A stretch of DNA of 64,000 nt from positions 18,904,138-18,968,137 of the forward strand of contig OY783196.1 of NCBI GenBank assembly GCA_963678675.1. The letters run 5' to 3'. Within the stretch, counting starts at the first letter, position 1, and each line of letters starts with the position of its first letter. This DNA is from Xiphydria camelus (taxonomy: Eukaryota > Arthropoda > Insecta > Hymenoptera > Xiphydriidae). A program made the position numbers and the translations under genes. Shown here piece by piece: positions 36,786-50,080 of the stretch. The notes below the pieces were generated by a model. It searched no databases. It was not told the DNA's origin and was given only the letters and a program-made list of their open reading frames with translations.

Positions 36786-38900
36786 ATTTTGTATTTCATT
36801 ACTTTTTTAGTCGTAATATTGAGGAATATCGGTATCCGTCATCAATAGTTAACACGTTTTAATCGTATAAAAACATTAATGATTCCCCATCTGTAAAAAT
36901 GGACTGTTTTATATTTTTCCGGAACCTACCTACAAATAATCGAAATATTCATTGGCCGCTTTGTATAGAAGAATGACAAGATGATGAGGGTAAACATGTC
37001 GCAACCACATTTCAAACGAAAATTGCATTTTCGTTTGGGGTACGTAGCGCCTGCAGTAGTGCTTTCTCCGTTGTATAGCTGCTGCCGGTGCAACAAATAC
37101 ACAGGGGCAAACGTCAGCTCCTGACTTGCATCTGGTTGCTCTTTATAGCCTCCGCGTGAGACTGCATCTCTATACGTGTGGCGAACAGTAGTGCAATGTT
37201 ATTTTCTCATAAGTGAGCAATACATAATGTAATTACAGTTATAGCTAGTAATTACAAGTCTATCGAGAGACATAACGTTATAACTACACGCTTGCGCTGC
37301 AATTCGCTAGAAACAGGTTTCGCTTTAACGATTGAAGTTCCCTGGCAACATTACACTTTCATTTACGTTTAACACGACTATTAAGAAGTATGTTACTATG
37401 AGTATTAACACGCTGAAAGACATTTTTTTTAATTTACAACAATAGAAGAATTGTCAGAAGGATAAATTATGCTCCGTTATCGAATAAATAGAAAAAGTAA
37501 TTGATTTATTATTATGCGTTCAAATTTTAAAATTCTATTCGACATAAAAGATTAGAATTTTATGGATTTCTCGGGATTCGTAATTCTTTTCCAATTCTCC
37601 ATATGTTCCGGGCTTTTCCGCATGCATAAGAAAATTCCCTCGAAAGCTCCAACCATCACCGACGGCCATTTACCCAAGTTCCAAGGCGGGAGCGGTAAAT
37701 TTGGTCGATCGTCCGGAGCCGCTTGGGAAACTATGCCTTATCTCGACTCTCGTTCCGAGTCGTGTGTGCTCCGAATGTAAAACGCATCTCGCTATCGCGC
37801 CGCGACCATCTCGGGGGGTGCTTTGTTTTATGCGCAATTACTTGATGAGTCATTTCGGTAATTGGGTGATATTTTTTCGAAATTTATCGACGACGAGTTT
37901 CCGCCGCCGAGATTAGCATAAGCCACCGAGGATGATGACTTACTCGAGCCCGACGAGGCTTTAACGAGCGTAACTACGCTTTGTTTTATTTATCGCGCGC
38001 GCTTTATTACGCGCCCTGCTCCCACGCGTCGAGAAAACCGCCAGAAACGTTTGTCTCCGCTGATAATCGCCGCAGCGTCTCATCCTCGGACTTTGTCGGA
38101 AGCGAAACAATTCGACCGAGTGCCGCGACCCACTCGAGTCCGACGAAGGACCTGCGAGCGGATCCAAGTCCAAGGATCGATATACCCGGGCTTCCTCGCG
38201 TGCAACTCTCGCGCGCGAGAGGATTCCGAGGCAATTTTGACGACTCATCGCGCCTCGGATAAATGCCTATCACCGCTGACGTGGGTCGAGAGGACGAAGG
38301 AAGGAGAAAGAAATAGATGGAGCGAAGCCCGGGTGTGTTCAGTGGAGACCGCTGCACTTCGCGCGCGACCCCACCGCACCTTCGGAACGCTCGCGAAGAA
38401 TCGTCTCCGGGATCGATGAAGAGACCTCCTAGTGGCGATCCGTCGCAGCGATCGTTTCAACGACTCCTCGCGCGCCCAGATAACGCGCATCGTCTCTGAT
38501 GACGTGGGTCCGAGACGAAAGAGAGAGACTTCTGTCGGGACCGCCACGCACACAAACAAAAACGGTCCTTACCACCGATTCCCCTCGCTGGCCTCTCCCG
38601 CCGCAGCGATCTTTTCTCCTCCCGCGCGATCGTCGCTGTCGAAAGTGCCCGCGTCGACGGTTCCAGGCGTGGAAGAGAGTCGAATTCGGTGCGCGCGATA
38701 AATATTCATGTCGCGATCGTTTCTACCTTCGATTTTTCGCTCGGTGCATTAGCAGATAGTAGATCTATACCCGCGGGCGGCTGATATTCCCTGAATGCGA
38801 GCCTAAATGCGTACAAGGTCGTTATCTTAACGCGGCACCACTAAACCCGGGTAGGACCGGGAGGTGATCCGCGGCGGAGCTTGCGGCAAGGAAAGAAAGA

Positions 38901-38937
38901 ACGAGAGAGAGAGGGAGAGAGAGAGAGAGAGAGAGGG
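38901..38937. repeat. (GA)n microsatellite
   Basis: It is a nearly uninterrupted GA run with one GGGA interruption. The SLSL-type open frames over it are artefacts. Confidence 0.9.
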
Positions 38938-40903
38938 AAAGAAGGGCGAGAAGGAGCCGAGATTGAGTTGTCTCAAGGTGCCGGTGAATCCTCGAGAGAG
39001 TCCGTAGGCAGGTTAGGTATGTTAACAAGTTAGGCGATACAGAGATAAGGATCCTGCGCGATCCTTTGTGGACTCCACGGTAACGCGACACCAGAAACAA
39101 GCCAGCCCCAGACCGAAACCAGACCGTCGGCTCGTCTCTGGGTCTCTCTCGAATCCGCGTCCTCTCTCCTCTCTACCCGAAGAGAGTGGACGACGTGGGA
39201 GCTCAATGGACGACGTTTTGGTAGCCGTAGGCGGGCGCCATTCCTTCATTCATCTAAACGAGATCACGACCCGCAAAATCCTCGTTGACGAGAGCCACTC
39301 GCTTTCCCACGTGAGCCCCGCGCAACGTGCATCGCTCGCGCGCGCACGGAGCCCTCGGAGTGGATCGCCGGCGCCGATTCGGTTACCGTAAAAAGAGCGG
39401 AAAGTGTCACGCGTGTCCGACGCGCCGGCACCGCGACAACGCCGATATTGTGGTTTCGAGAGACGACCGAGTCCCGATTCTCGCGATCGACCATTAGCCA
39501 CCGACAGGCGCCACGAATACGCATGCGGCGGGGCGCGACGTCGCCCCCTTCGCGCTCCCGAAGAGCTCGCGCGCTGCAGCGCGCAACTGCAGCTCGTGTA
39601 TCCACTCGAGTGTCGAGTGTTTGACAACATTGTACGCGAGTGTGGGTGCGTATCGCTGGCAGGTGGGTGTGAGAGAGCGAGTCCAGGGACCGCGGTGTGT
39701 GGCGGCTCGGACAAACGTCTGCCCTTCCAGCCTCGCTTACCGCCACAAATCACGTAGCCTCACGCCCTTAATTCTTCACGGTTCTCAACTGTTCCCGACC
39801 CTCCACTATTTCAAACTCTTACGAGGCGGATTTTCTCGCGGGAGGTGCTCCTCGACCCGCCCGCCGTGCGAACGGAAACTCGTAAACGTTTTCACGCGTC
39901 CCTCTCGGTCCATCAACATTGACACTCGTTCGATGACCGCTGGCGCACGGTAATAGACCCTACCGCGGGGTGAGAGGACTCGAGAGTATACGAAATTACA
40001 CACCTCGGGCCATTTCGCTTTCCCGGAGAACCGATCGCGAGATGCTCCTTCCGTCGTGCCAAATAGCACCCCCTCGCACCTACGAAACGAGGAGAAAGTG
40101 TCGGAGGTAGTCGACGCGTCGACGACATCTCCTCATTCCTCCCCGCCCCCGAGAGCTTCGCAGAGGACCTACCTCGACTCCATAAGCCGTAGATTTACGA
40201 GGCACGAAGAACCGCTTATTAGAATACCGCGTGGCCGTGTTACCGACAGTGGGAAATATCAGCACCAGAGTGATTTCTATATTAGCCGGTGTGGAGCCCC
40301 CGTGGCGTCGAGCTGCAGCCCCTCCGTATAGCGGGCCACCATGGAGCTTTGTGGGTAGCCGCCCCTGAGCCCACGGGCTGACAACATCGTGATTTTACCG
40401 ATTTTTGGAGAATCAGATACCGGGTCCACGGTCCTTCGGTCAAAGTGGCCGCTTCGAGAGGGTCGCGGCGGGAGGGAGCGACGGGGCGGGAGGAGGGGTT
40501 GGCTTTGTCGCGGTAAACATATTGTGTGTGACCTAGTGCAGCGCCTTCCTCCGTCTCTCGCGGCGACGAGGAAGAAGGGAGAATCGACGCTGGATGGGAA
40601 AGTGGACACCCTTACGGGGACCACGATTGCGGCGACATAGCGTCACGTCCCGCGCCTCGACCTATTCGTCCAGTTCTCGTGGTTCAAACGGGATTGAGAT
40701 TGGTACCGCGATATTGTGACGTTCGAGGGTGTGATGTATGGAACTCGTAGCATTTTGGTTAACTGCTTTTGACGGGCCCGAAAGTTATCACCCTCTCGGG
40801 GCCCTCCGTCTTCCTGACGCACGCCCTCGTGAACGCCTGCCGCGCTCTCACCCCCTTTCGGCCGCGATAATTCTTCCTCCATTAGTCTCCAAAGCGCCAC
40901 TTT

Positions 40904-41188
40904 GCGCGGAAAAAATAATTTGTTATTGTAACATTATTTAAGTTACTGTAACACATATTCGAGTTAAAGTGTTGACGAGAGATCGATTTTTCATCATAAC
41001 AAATCGACTTGTCAGGGTAATGAAGAAGAAGAAAGAAAAGCAATGATTTTCATTGTAACCAAGGAAACCTCTCAAACATTTTCATTTGAACAGTACCTAA
41101 ACTATTTTTGTTACTACAAGAAATACTGCTGTAACGACTGATTTTCGATTTTGTTACTAAACAATACATAAATAGTTTTTTTCCGTGT
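40904..41188. mobile_element. CACGGAAAAAA-type MITE, first of two head-to-tail copies
   Basis: It starts CGCGGAAAAAATAATTTG and ends AATAGTTTTTTTCCGTG. It shares AGCAATGATTTTCATTGTAA and CCAAGGAAAC with the adjacent copy. The internal sequence is AT-rich. Confidence 0.65.
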
Positions 41189-41189
41189 G

Positions 41190-41402
41190 CACGGAAAAAA
41201 ATAATTTATCACCGTAGGTAATATTATTTAAGTTATCGTTGCAAATATTTGAGTATATAGGGTGACGAAGAAAGAGAAGGAAAAGCAATGATTTTCATTG
41301 TAACCAAGGAAACATTTTCATCCCGACAGCAAACTGTTTTTGTTACCGTAATAAAAGATGCTGTTATAATAACTAATTTCCGATGTTGTTATTAAGGCAA
41401 AA
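41190..41402. mobile_element. CACGGAAAAAA-type MITE, second tandem copy, right end missing
   Basis: It starts CACGGAAAAAAATAATTTAT directly after the first copy and shares AGCAATGATTTTCATTGTAA, AACATTTTCAT and GATTT/GATGTTGTTA words. The expected right terminus is absent: the match stops near GGCAAAATTAG. Confidence 0.6.
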
Positions 41403-42376
41403 TTAGAGTTTCCGCGTGGTATCTAGATCGTCGACGACGCGCGAATCGTTCGATTCACGCCTGCCGAGCCTCGCCGCGCGTCGCGATAAATTGCACACCC
41501 CTCCCAACCCCTTTCGACCGCTGGGTCGCGAGTACCCATACCTGCGGCACCTCGCTCGTCGGATAAGCCGCGAATTCCTGCGATCCGCGCCCTCGGTATA
41601 TCCTCCGTCATCGTTGCAACGCCGATTAAAAACGAGAGTTTTTTACGAGCGAGCTTCGGGGATGTGAAATCGACAGTTAAATCATCGGCGGAGGCCACTT
41701 AGATGAGGGACCGGTGGGCGCGCACCGGTGTAGCCCCTCCGGAATAGTTTTGTTTGTTTGCGTGCTCGTGTGCATCCGTGTCCGATCGTGTTTCACGAGC
41801 TTTCGGTATGTGTCCCCCGCGGGCCCTACAACTCAATAGCCGCGCACATAACCGAGCGGAGCCGAAAGCGAGAGAACGAGACAGAGGGAGAGAAAGAGGG
41901 AAAACATGCGCGGGGGACCGATAGTCCGCGGTTGGCTACTCAGGTAGGCCCCGGAACGAAGGTAGGCCATAGCGGCGGTCCTATCCAACCCTATGGCAGT
42001 CGACATTCTCACGCTAATTGGGCGGCAGCGCCCTCCCTGTAATTTCATTAAGAGGCCTCGTGCCCAACGTGGGTTTAAGCCTCCTCCTTCTCCACCTCCT
42101 CCGCCCCCTCCTTCGTCCTTCTCAGCGCCACGCAACCCAAATATTTGCCGGAGATGATTTCACGGCTTCGCGGCGAGACGAAGAGTGGAAAGGTCCTTGT
42201 GACTCCGCGGACACTGGCTGACACGAAACGCGACAGGCACGAAATCGGTGTCGACGCGCGCTGGCACCTTTGTACTCGAGAGCGGCGCTCGATGGGTATA
42301 CTTCCGAAGCTGCAGCTGAAACGGTACACCTGCAGTGTCGATAGAAACCGTGAAAAGTTTAAAGGAACGTCGTTAA

Positions 42377-42624
42377 CCCTCTACGACTAAGGACGACGAC
42401 TACATTTTCGTTACGTTTCAATCTGTTTACAATTACGACGGTGATTGGAGATTTTTGGCCCGGCGCTGGCTGTAACTTATTCCTTAAGCTTAGTTTCCAA
42501 ATTTATGAAAAAAATCTTCTTTTCCTGATAAAACTTCACTTACATATGTTAACACTACCAAAATAATCTGATAACACCTTTTTTCCACAAATTTTATGCT
42601 GTGGAAAACTTCGTCCTTAGAGGG
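42377..42624. mobile_element. TTAA-flanked MITE, CCCTCTA ends, piggyBac-like
   Basis: TTAA is duplicated at 42373-42376 and 42625-42628. The ends CCCTCTACGACTAAGGACGA and TCGTCCTTAGAGGG are inverses apart from a 6-base insertion in one end. The middle is AT-rich with no frame. Confidence 0.75.
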
Positions 42625-45600
42625 TTAAGCTTGCATCGGATGCCAATGTCGTTGCTTCGAGTAGAGCGATCGAGAAATAGAAATCACACAGCCTCTCTCA
42701 TTTATGGTTGATGATACCAACTACGTGAAATAATTGTAAAGCTTCTTCAAGAAAAAAAAATGCCCACTATTTATAATTTTTTGAAGTGTCTCACGTGATA
42801 CACTTGGCACTTTCTTAAAAATTCAAAGGCGGCTTCGCGAGTCACGCTTGAGAAGCGAACACGAGATTTCGAAAGCCTTCCGTTAGTAGTTTCCAAAGAT
42901 TCTTCTACCTTAACGCGTGATCACTTTCGAAACATTTTTCACTGTGCACCATACCGGGAATCATCCCAAAAGAGGACGAATTCTCGCCCCGAAGTAGAAG
43001 CCTCCCTCGGCGGACAATGAGCCGCGAAGAAGAATCATTACGCCGGAGGTACGGGGGTGGAAAGGTCCCCCGGTATCTTCATCCCTCTACTTTTGTCTCC
43101 CGATCTCCGGCGAGGTCAAAGAATAAGCTGTCGAGGAAGGAGCGGAGGAGGAAGAACAAGGAAACATATAGAAAAGAAGCGGGACCTCGTGTGCTATTTG
43201 GTTTTACGTGTTTTACGCCGCTTATCCCAGGTATACAAGGCCCCCGTGAGGGAGGAATGGGCTCCTCCGAATCCTCCTTCGGGATCGCCGTGTGGGGTCC
43301 GACGCGGACTTCGGCACGCCGATGAATGGCGAACAACAATAGTCCAGGAAGTGTACTCGAGTGATCTACCGATCTTCTCTTCTTCGAGAATGCGTAAACT
43401 TCGAGAGAACGACTCACTCTTTCTCTCTCCATCTCGAGCGCGCGCGCGCGCGCACGCGTCCTCTCGCTCGTCCGACCTTTTTGCGGCGGCACTTGACTTT
43501 GAGCCGTCGGCAACAATACCCCGTCGACAATGCGGTGCGCGGTCCTCCTTCCTCCTCCCTCTCGCGGGCCTCGTCCAGATGCGATTTTGATGAAGTGACT
43601 TCTCTCTTTCTCCGCGACCGTACGGGAGAGGAGGTCCGCCGCGTTCGAACGCGTTAAGCCCCCTGCACAGCGCGAAAGCGCCGACTCGCGACCCCCGAGT
43701 CCCTCCCTCTCCCGAAAGAGGAACCCGCGGTGCCACCCTCGACGCCTTCGCGCGAAGTCGCCCCCGTCCATTCAGAGCCGCCGCGCGGATGAGACCAAAG
43801 TATTCGACGCCCGCTTCCGTCCTGCAACTCGAGGCGGGGGGGAAGCCACCCGACGCCGCTAAATCCGTACGAGAGAGAGAGGCGACTTTTCAAACCGTCC
43901 CGCGCGAAAGATATCGCTGTGTGAGCGAGCCTTGAGCCGAGAGAGCCGCGGGACCCGAGAATGGACCGTTGGACGCGTGAAATACGACTTCCTATCGGCG
44001 ACTCACCCGTCGTCCCGTGGCGCGGCCTCTGGTCCCTGAAGAGAGCCTCGAGAGCGGCACCGGTCGTTCGGATGCCTTTGCAAACCCGGCGAACAATGTG
44101 CCGGGGCGTGCATACAATTAGCCGGCGCGTCGTCGCGATGTTGTTCCTCAAACGTTATTGCACCGGAGTTCGCTACGTTGTATGGGGTTCTGGACGTCGT
44201 ACGTGGCTCGGACGTGCCTACGCATGCGATCTGCTTGCTAGGCTGGATCGCGTGTCGCGCAAGCACTCTCGACCGCTCGGATGGCCGGGCGAACATTGCT
44301 GGAAATGAACGTTGTCGCGTAATCGCCATCGCTGGGAGTTCTCCGGCCCGCAGCCTCCGGCCGCTTCGTTCTGTCCTTTCCACGCGCTATCGCTTCGCGC
44401 ATCGACCTCTCTCTTTTCCTCTTCTCCCCTTGAAGCTCATCGCGATGACACCGCGCGCGCGAACGCTCGTTCCCCACCGAAGTCTTCCGGTAAACGGGGA
44501 TCATCTCACGTATACGCACGCTACGAGCGCCTATCTTTGATGCGACCGCGTCGGGAGGAATGGGAAGATTTCGACGTCGCGATACATCATTCCCGAAACC
44601 CCGTTCGAGTTATCGCGCCGTCAGAGAAGCATACTCGTGTCGAAAGATTGTAGACGCAGGATGTAGGTTCCCGCCGAAGGGCGACACGCGGTGACTTTTC
44701 AGCCGCGAAACCCGCGCGGCTCTCCCGTCGAGAAGAAACTCCGCCGTTTACCCGTTCCCTTTCACTTGCGATTAGTTGATGTCACGCGTAGAAGCGAAAT
44801 GTACCCGTCGATATCGCGCCACAGCTACTTTGTGTGCATCGGTCGAACGAAACCTTCGTTTTATGGACGAGGTGCAGCCGCGGTTGCGACACCGCGGCGC
44901 TGAGGAAATTCGTATTTTTGACAATCGTCATTCATCCGCTTGCGACAACCGGGGTGGCGCACGTTTTTCCTCCAGCGCGCCTTTCGAAACGCACCGCCTC
45001 TCCTCGCACTTTGACATTTTGCGGTCTTCGGCGAGAGTTTCCACGCGTGGGACCTGTCGCAGCGCGTCGGGTCCTCTCGCACATCAGTGGCGTCAAGTCG
45101 CCGAGCCGTGAAATCACGATTTGCCCGGAGATTATGCTCTCGGATCGGCGAAGTCTGAAGAGCGTGAAACCGGGAAGGCGGGGCGTGACGGCGCTCGTTC
45201 GCAGCCGCAGTTCGAGTGTTTGTTCGGTCTGGCTGTCGCCCGGCTGTCGAGTTGTAAGTCATCCGGGGATACCCTCCGACACGTTCCAATTAGGGGTGCG
45301 ACCGTGACGAATTTCGGAGTCCTCGGTAATTAGTGTCGCACTTCGAGTGGTCCACAGGTGGATGCTTGAAGAGGGACCCGTCGTCTCGCATCTTCCGTGC
45401 CACTGGCACGAGCTTAAATGCCTGTTGGGAAACGCCTTCTCTATTATTTTGTCTTCGCGAAATCTGTCGGCCAGATGAAAACAGACCGCGATCGATACAA
45501 TTGCTCCGAAATGGCACAACTTTAAGAGTTCTCGATAAAATTAATTTCTACAATATCACAGAGATTAAATTAAATTTTAAAAGAGGAATAATCGTAAATA

Positions 45601-46379
45601 AATCAAAATATTTTTTAAAACAAATCGTTTTAGTCTGGTTTCTAAATTTGTCAGAGCTTCTCGTACATCTGTAATTTAAAGCGATACAAAGTTCACCAAC
45701 GATAATTAAAATATTTATACACGCGTCTGCCATCTCGCGATCATCTCCAACTTTACCCCGCTCCCGAGACCACCGCGCGTTCCTCTCCCCCATCCCTGAG
45801 AATTTTCCGAGACACGGCGCGGCGTCGCGGCGATCCAAACGAACGCGAGCAATGCCGCAGATCCTGGGACAAGAAGAGGACCCGCGCGACGAGAGGCAAT
45901 ACGTACAAAAGAAATGCTTCAGTTCTCCCGGATCGCGCTTTTTCGAAGATAAATGATAGAGGAGGGTGGAAAGGGACTCGCGCGGAGACCACGGTCGACC
46001 GGCCCCTCTAAATCATAGGCCAAACAAGCCTATTGTTGCGCATTTAGCGTGTGAAAGAATGTTGCCAAATCTGGAAGGGATTGTCGGTCGTGCCCAGCGA
46101 GAAGAGACGGCGATCTCGAGGGTGGCAGGGAGACCACGGGGAGGAAAGGACTCTCGGACTTGGAAGGGCGAAGAGTTGGCGCCAGCTTGTCGTGCCCGGG
46201 CCTTTACACGTGTACATGTGGGTGAGCGCACGCACACGATCAAGCGCACACCCGAGCGCGGGCGCGTTCGGTCAGCCAGGATTTTCTTCTTATTCCGACC
46301 TTCCCGTAGGGCGGCAAAATCTGTTAGTTAAGGGCATTGTGGTGTATTTGTGAATGGAGCGGGTCAGCACTCTCCTCTC

Positions 46380-46410
46380 CAGAGAGAGAAAGAGAGAGAG
46401 AGAGAGAGAG
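46380..46410. repeat. (GA)n microsatellite
   Basis: It is a GA run with one AAAG interruption in GC-rich DNA. Confidence 0.9.
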
Positions 46411-47065
46411 CCGCATCTCCATTGAGGACCTCCGGCGTGCACGAGCTCGCCTGCCAATGGCGTCAGCATCTCGCGTTCGGACCGTTTCGCGATTGTATCG
46501 CCGGATTCGAATTTTCGGGCGGATATAATACCCCGTGTAAAGGACAAATCTCTCTATTGTGTGTGTGCGGCGATGTAAAATATTTTGAACTTATGTACGG
46601 TAGGAACGATCGAGAAGCGAGTAAGAATTAAACTCCCGTTAGGCCTATCAGATCCTGACGTTGACGTCAATGACATCGACGTCCGATTTGCAATTGACGC
46701 AATCAGGTCTGACTGTGTCGGTTCTACATCACGTACGTCATCATCGTCCTCCTAAATACATCGACGTCTGACCACAAAATGTCAGGGACTCTGGCTACAC
46801 GCGCATAGGTGTCTGATTAGCCTTTCTTTTTTCTGATTTCTATTCCCCTCCCCCCTTACCCCGCTCGATTGGCTGCCGGGAAAGTGGAAAAGCGACGACG
46901 GGCCCGATACTTCGGTGGCGATAAGAATTGAAGGGAGGTCCCTCTCTAGGATAGACTTTGACACCCGGGGACCGCCTCGATTAGTGAACTCTCGTCAATG
47001 GCCTCCGGTGTCTTTGACACGCGATGAAAAACAAGCAAACGGGAGGAAATCACGTGAGGTGGCGC

Positions 47066-47068
<3 letters not shown>

Positions 47069-47108
<40 letters not shown>
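47069..47108. repeat. (TC)n microsatellite
   Basis: It is an uninterrupted TC run of about 20 units, followed by CATTCTCTC. Confidence 0.9.
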
Positions 47109-47111
<3 letters not shown>

Positions 47112-48949
47112 CTCTCTCCATCACCTCCGCCCCTCACCAGAGATGCCAAACGCCGTGGTAATTGAAAAAGGTCCCTCCGGTATTTGGTTACAGTTTGGAA
47201 GTTTATTTTCTTAGGACGGTCACGGTGACAAAGTTCTCATGACGGCGGCGAACCGGGCGCGAGAATTCGGTGGTATCCGCTAATATATTATCGCCTGAGT
47301 CGTGATATATTTGACGTGGGTGTCGGAAAAATTAAAGCAATCCTTCTACGGTACCGCCGGTGGTCCCGGTCGCCGGACGACCTGCTAGCCGACCGGTAAT
47401 CGGAGAAGCCTGGATACAAATATGCGCGCATTAATAGAGGGCGGCTAAAAACCGAGGCCCCTCGAGGAGTACCTACGGCGAAGCGACGACCACGCGGAGG
47501 CTGGGAGGAAGCCGGAGAGAAACGAGCACCGAGGTAAAAGCGATTAGCTATATGCTACCTATGGAGTCGGTTCGTTTCGTCCGCGAAGTACTCGCTCTTC
47601 GACGAACGGGCTGTATAGGCATTTACGAATAACTGTACGAACGCTGCCACGTTCTCAGTCTTTCGAAATATCTGTACAGATTTGTAATCCAATGAAAAAT
47701 AGTGTTTATACGAGAATCGACAGTGTTTCAATTGAATAAAAATACAAATTAATCGATAAGGATTATTGCAACTCGTAATAGGAACATGAACAATACATGA
47801 GAAGTGTTTCTGATCACATCCGAGAAGATGCATGATTGGTCGTCAATATACGTATCGTGGTATCACGGTAAATTTAATGCGAATATAAAATTTTTTATAG
47901 GAAGAGTTATGACTAATTATTTTAACCGCATGCTACGATAAAAAAAACCTATGTCGATTTTATAAATATTTCTAACGGCATGGCGATGTTGCCCCGACAG
48001 TATGGTAACGCGGCAAAATGGCCGAGCCTACCTAAGTAGTCTCGGTTACGAGGGGATTCCGGAGCTACCTACCGACCCGCGCTCACCTCGGGTCTCTTCC
48101 CAAAGAAATACGATTCCGCGTTGCCGAGACGGAGCGCTGCGCTCCTCGAAGCGAGAGAAGAGAGGAATACGGGACAGGACAGAACAGGACCAGGACCCCC
48201 CACGGTCGAACCTCGCACTTTCCCACGTGCGGGTGATCCCGTTTCATCCCGCCGACAACTTCTCTTTACCTCGACTCTGCATACTTCGGCCCCACCACCG
48301 CCACTCCTCGCAAAATACCTCCACTCACTCTCTCTCTCTCCCTCTCGACCCGCCGGCATAGGCACCACCCGACTCGACGCGAGTCCCCTTCATCCTGCAT
48401 CTTGGTGCGAAATAACCGATCGTCTCCAGTCATTCGATCTTCTTTGACGAAATTTCCTTCGCCTTCGTCTGCTGTAAAGCTGCAGGCCATCGATGAACCT
48501 CCTTTGTATCAATTATTGCTACTTTATCTTCATTAATGGTAATCCACAACGTTGAGTGCATGCGTGAAAAATTTCACTACTGCACGGAGAGAATTTTATG
48601 GTAATCGTTCTTATAAAGCGAATGATAAACTTGACTTTTTTGCAAGGATGAGCGCGCGCGTTGGTGCTATAAATCTATTTCTCTTTATTATAAATATGCC
48701 AATACATTCTTTACTGGTGAAGAGATCATTATCATATTATATGATAAATGATTTTGTAGTTTTCAAACATCAGAATGTATTGTATAGTAAAGTTACTTTT
48801 TTCATACAAGCTATTTGAAAAATTAGATTAATTAATTAAGAATGTTCGTGAAACGTCATATAGCACAGTATTATAATCACACTTATTAAAATGCGTAATG
48901 ATGATATACTAGTTAGTAATTGTTCTGTATTTTATTTCACTCCTGTATG

Positions 48950-49199
48950 TAAGTCGGGTCACCCAGACCCGAATACAAATTATAACATAAATTATATTTT
49001 GGTTTTAAAATGTAATGTTTTTTTAACAAAGAAAATAATGTTTGATATTATAAGTATATACTTTTTCATATTACACTGAGCAAATTTATCATTGGAAAAT
49101 TAAAATAAACGTAAATCACAATTGGCCATTAATTACGAGTTATAGTACTTCATTTTACTGCCGGGTCCCGCAAATCCGACCTATGTGTCCAAGGGTTAA
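48950..49199. mobile_element. Possible piggyBac-like remnant, one end only
   Basis: AAGGGTTAA at 49191-49199 looks like an element end with TTAA. GTCGGGTCACCCAGACCCG about 240 bp to its left and GCCGGGTCCCGCAAATC near 49161 resemble subterminal sequences of TTAA elements. No opposite end was found. Confidence 0.3.
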
Positions 49200-50049
49200 T
49201 TATGACAAATGTCTAGTTCTATCGACGAAATCTTTTCCAATGCTGAAATATATTTTTCTACGCGCCTTTAAATTTTTATATTTTATAGGTTTTTATATTA
49301 AATTTGTTGTTTTCTTAATCGCATAAATTACGTGTTTTCGACTTGATTATAGATACCGACGTGAGATACAAGAGAGAGAGAGATTCCTTATTTAAAGTCC
49401 CCTGTCGTACATCGTAGAAATATCTAAATGCAGATAAACATCTGTTAAAAGCGAGTGCGGAACCCGATCTTTCGGAATTTATGCGAAACGCGCGGTTCCG
49501 GAGGCGTCTCCTCTCGAACGAGTCCCACGCGCATCTCTCAAAGAAGAAGAACGCGGCCTCCGACGTGGCTCCTCGACCTAATACGACAAGCTCTTTGGGA
49601 TTCCTGACGGTCGTTTCGCGGATGTTAACAAGCCATCTCGGCATGGGTCTCGTGCCTGGCTGCGGTCGCACAAGTGGGACGGAGCCCCTTAACTCGCGCG
49701 CGCGCTAGCGCGGGATGACATCGGTCGATTCCATCGGCGCGCGATTTGGCGCGCTCTCGTAACGCCGCCGCGTTTCCACTTGTCGCGCGGCTGCGTAAGA
49801 AGGCATTTGTCCGCGCCCGCGGAGACTTTCGGTATGTCGCAACCGCGCGGGGCGTGGAGATCTATTGTCCGACGCGGGCGCGTTGCGGCGCCCCGGCGCC
49901 GGGGTCATCAGTTTCGCCGTCAGAGTCTCGGTCAGCTATGAGGAGCATTTCCGCCCCGCCTGTCGCTCCCAAAGACCCGAGGTCACCGCCTTCCCTCGAC
50001 TCGGTTCCGCGATGACGTTTCATCGAATTATCGTCGATCTATAGAGGCG

Positions 50050-50080
<31 letters not shown>
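50050..50080. repeat. (AG)n microsatellite
   Basis: It is an AG run with a single AAAG interruption. Confidence 0.9.

Larger units (their letters stand above)
33869..40903. other. Long gene-free stretch
   Basis: It is CpG-rich at 33.9-36.5 and 37.9-40.9 kb and AT-richer at 36.8-37.6 kb. It holds one unrecognised 81-codon frame (36540) and one GA microsatellite, but no exon chain. A 10-bp-arm hairpin with CAAACGAAAA lies near 37015-37040. Confidence 0.45.

Noticed and set aside
43079..43771. 230-codon minus-strand open frame
   Set aside because: Arg/Gly/Glu-rich with overlapping frames in other phases; no recognisable motif. It is a stop-poor GC-rich artefact.
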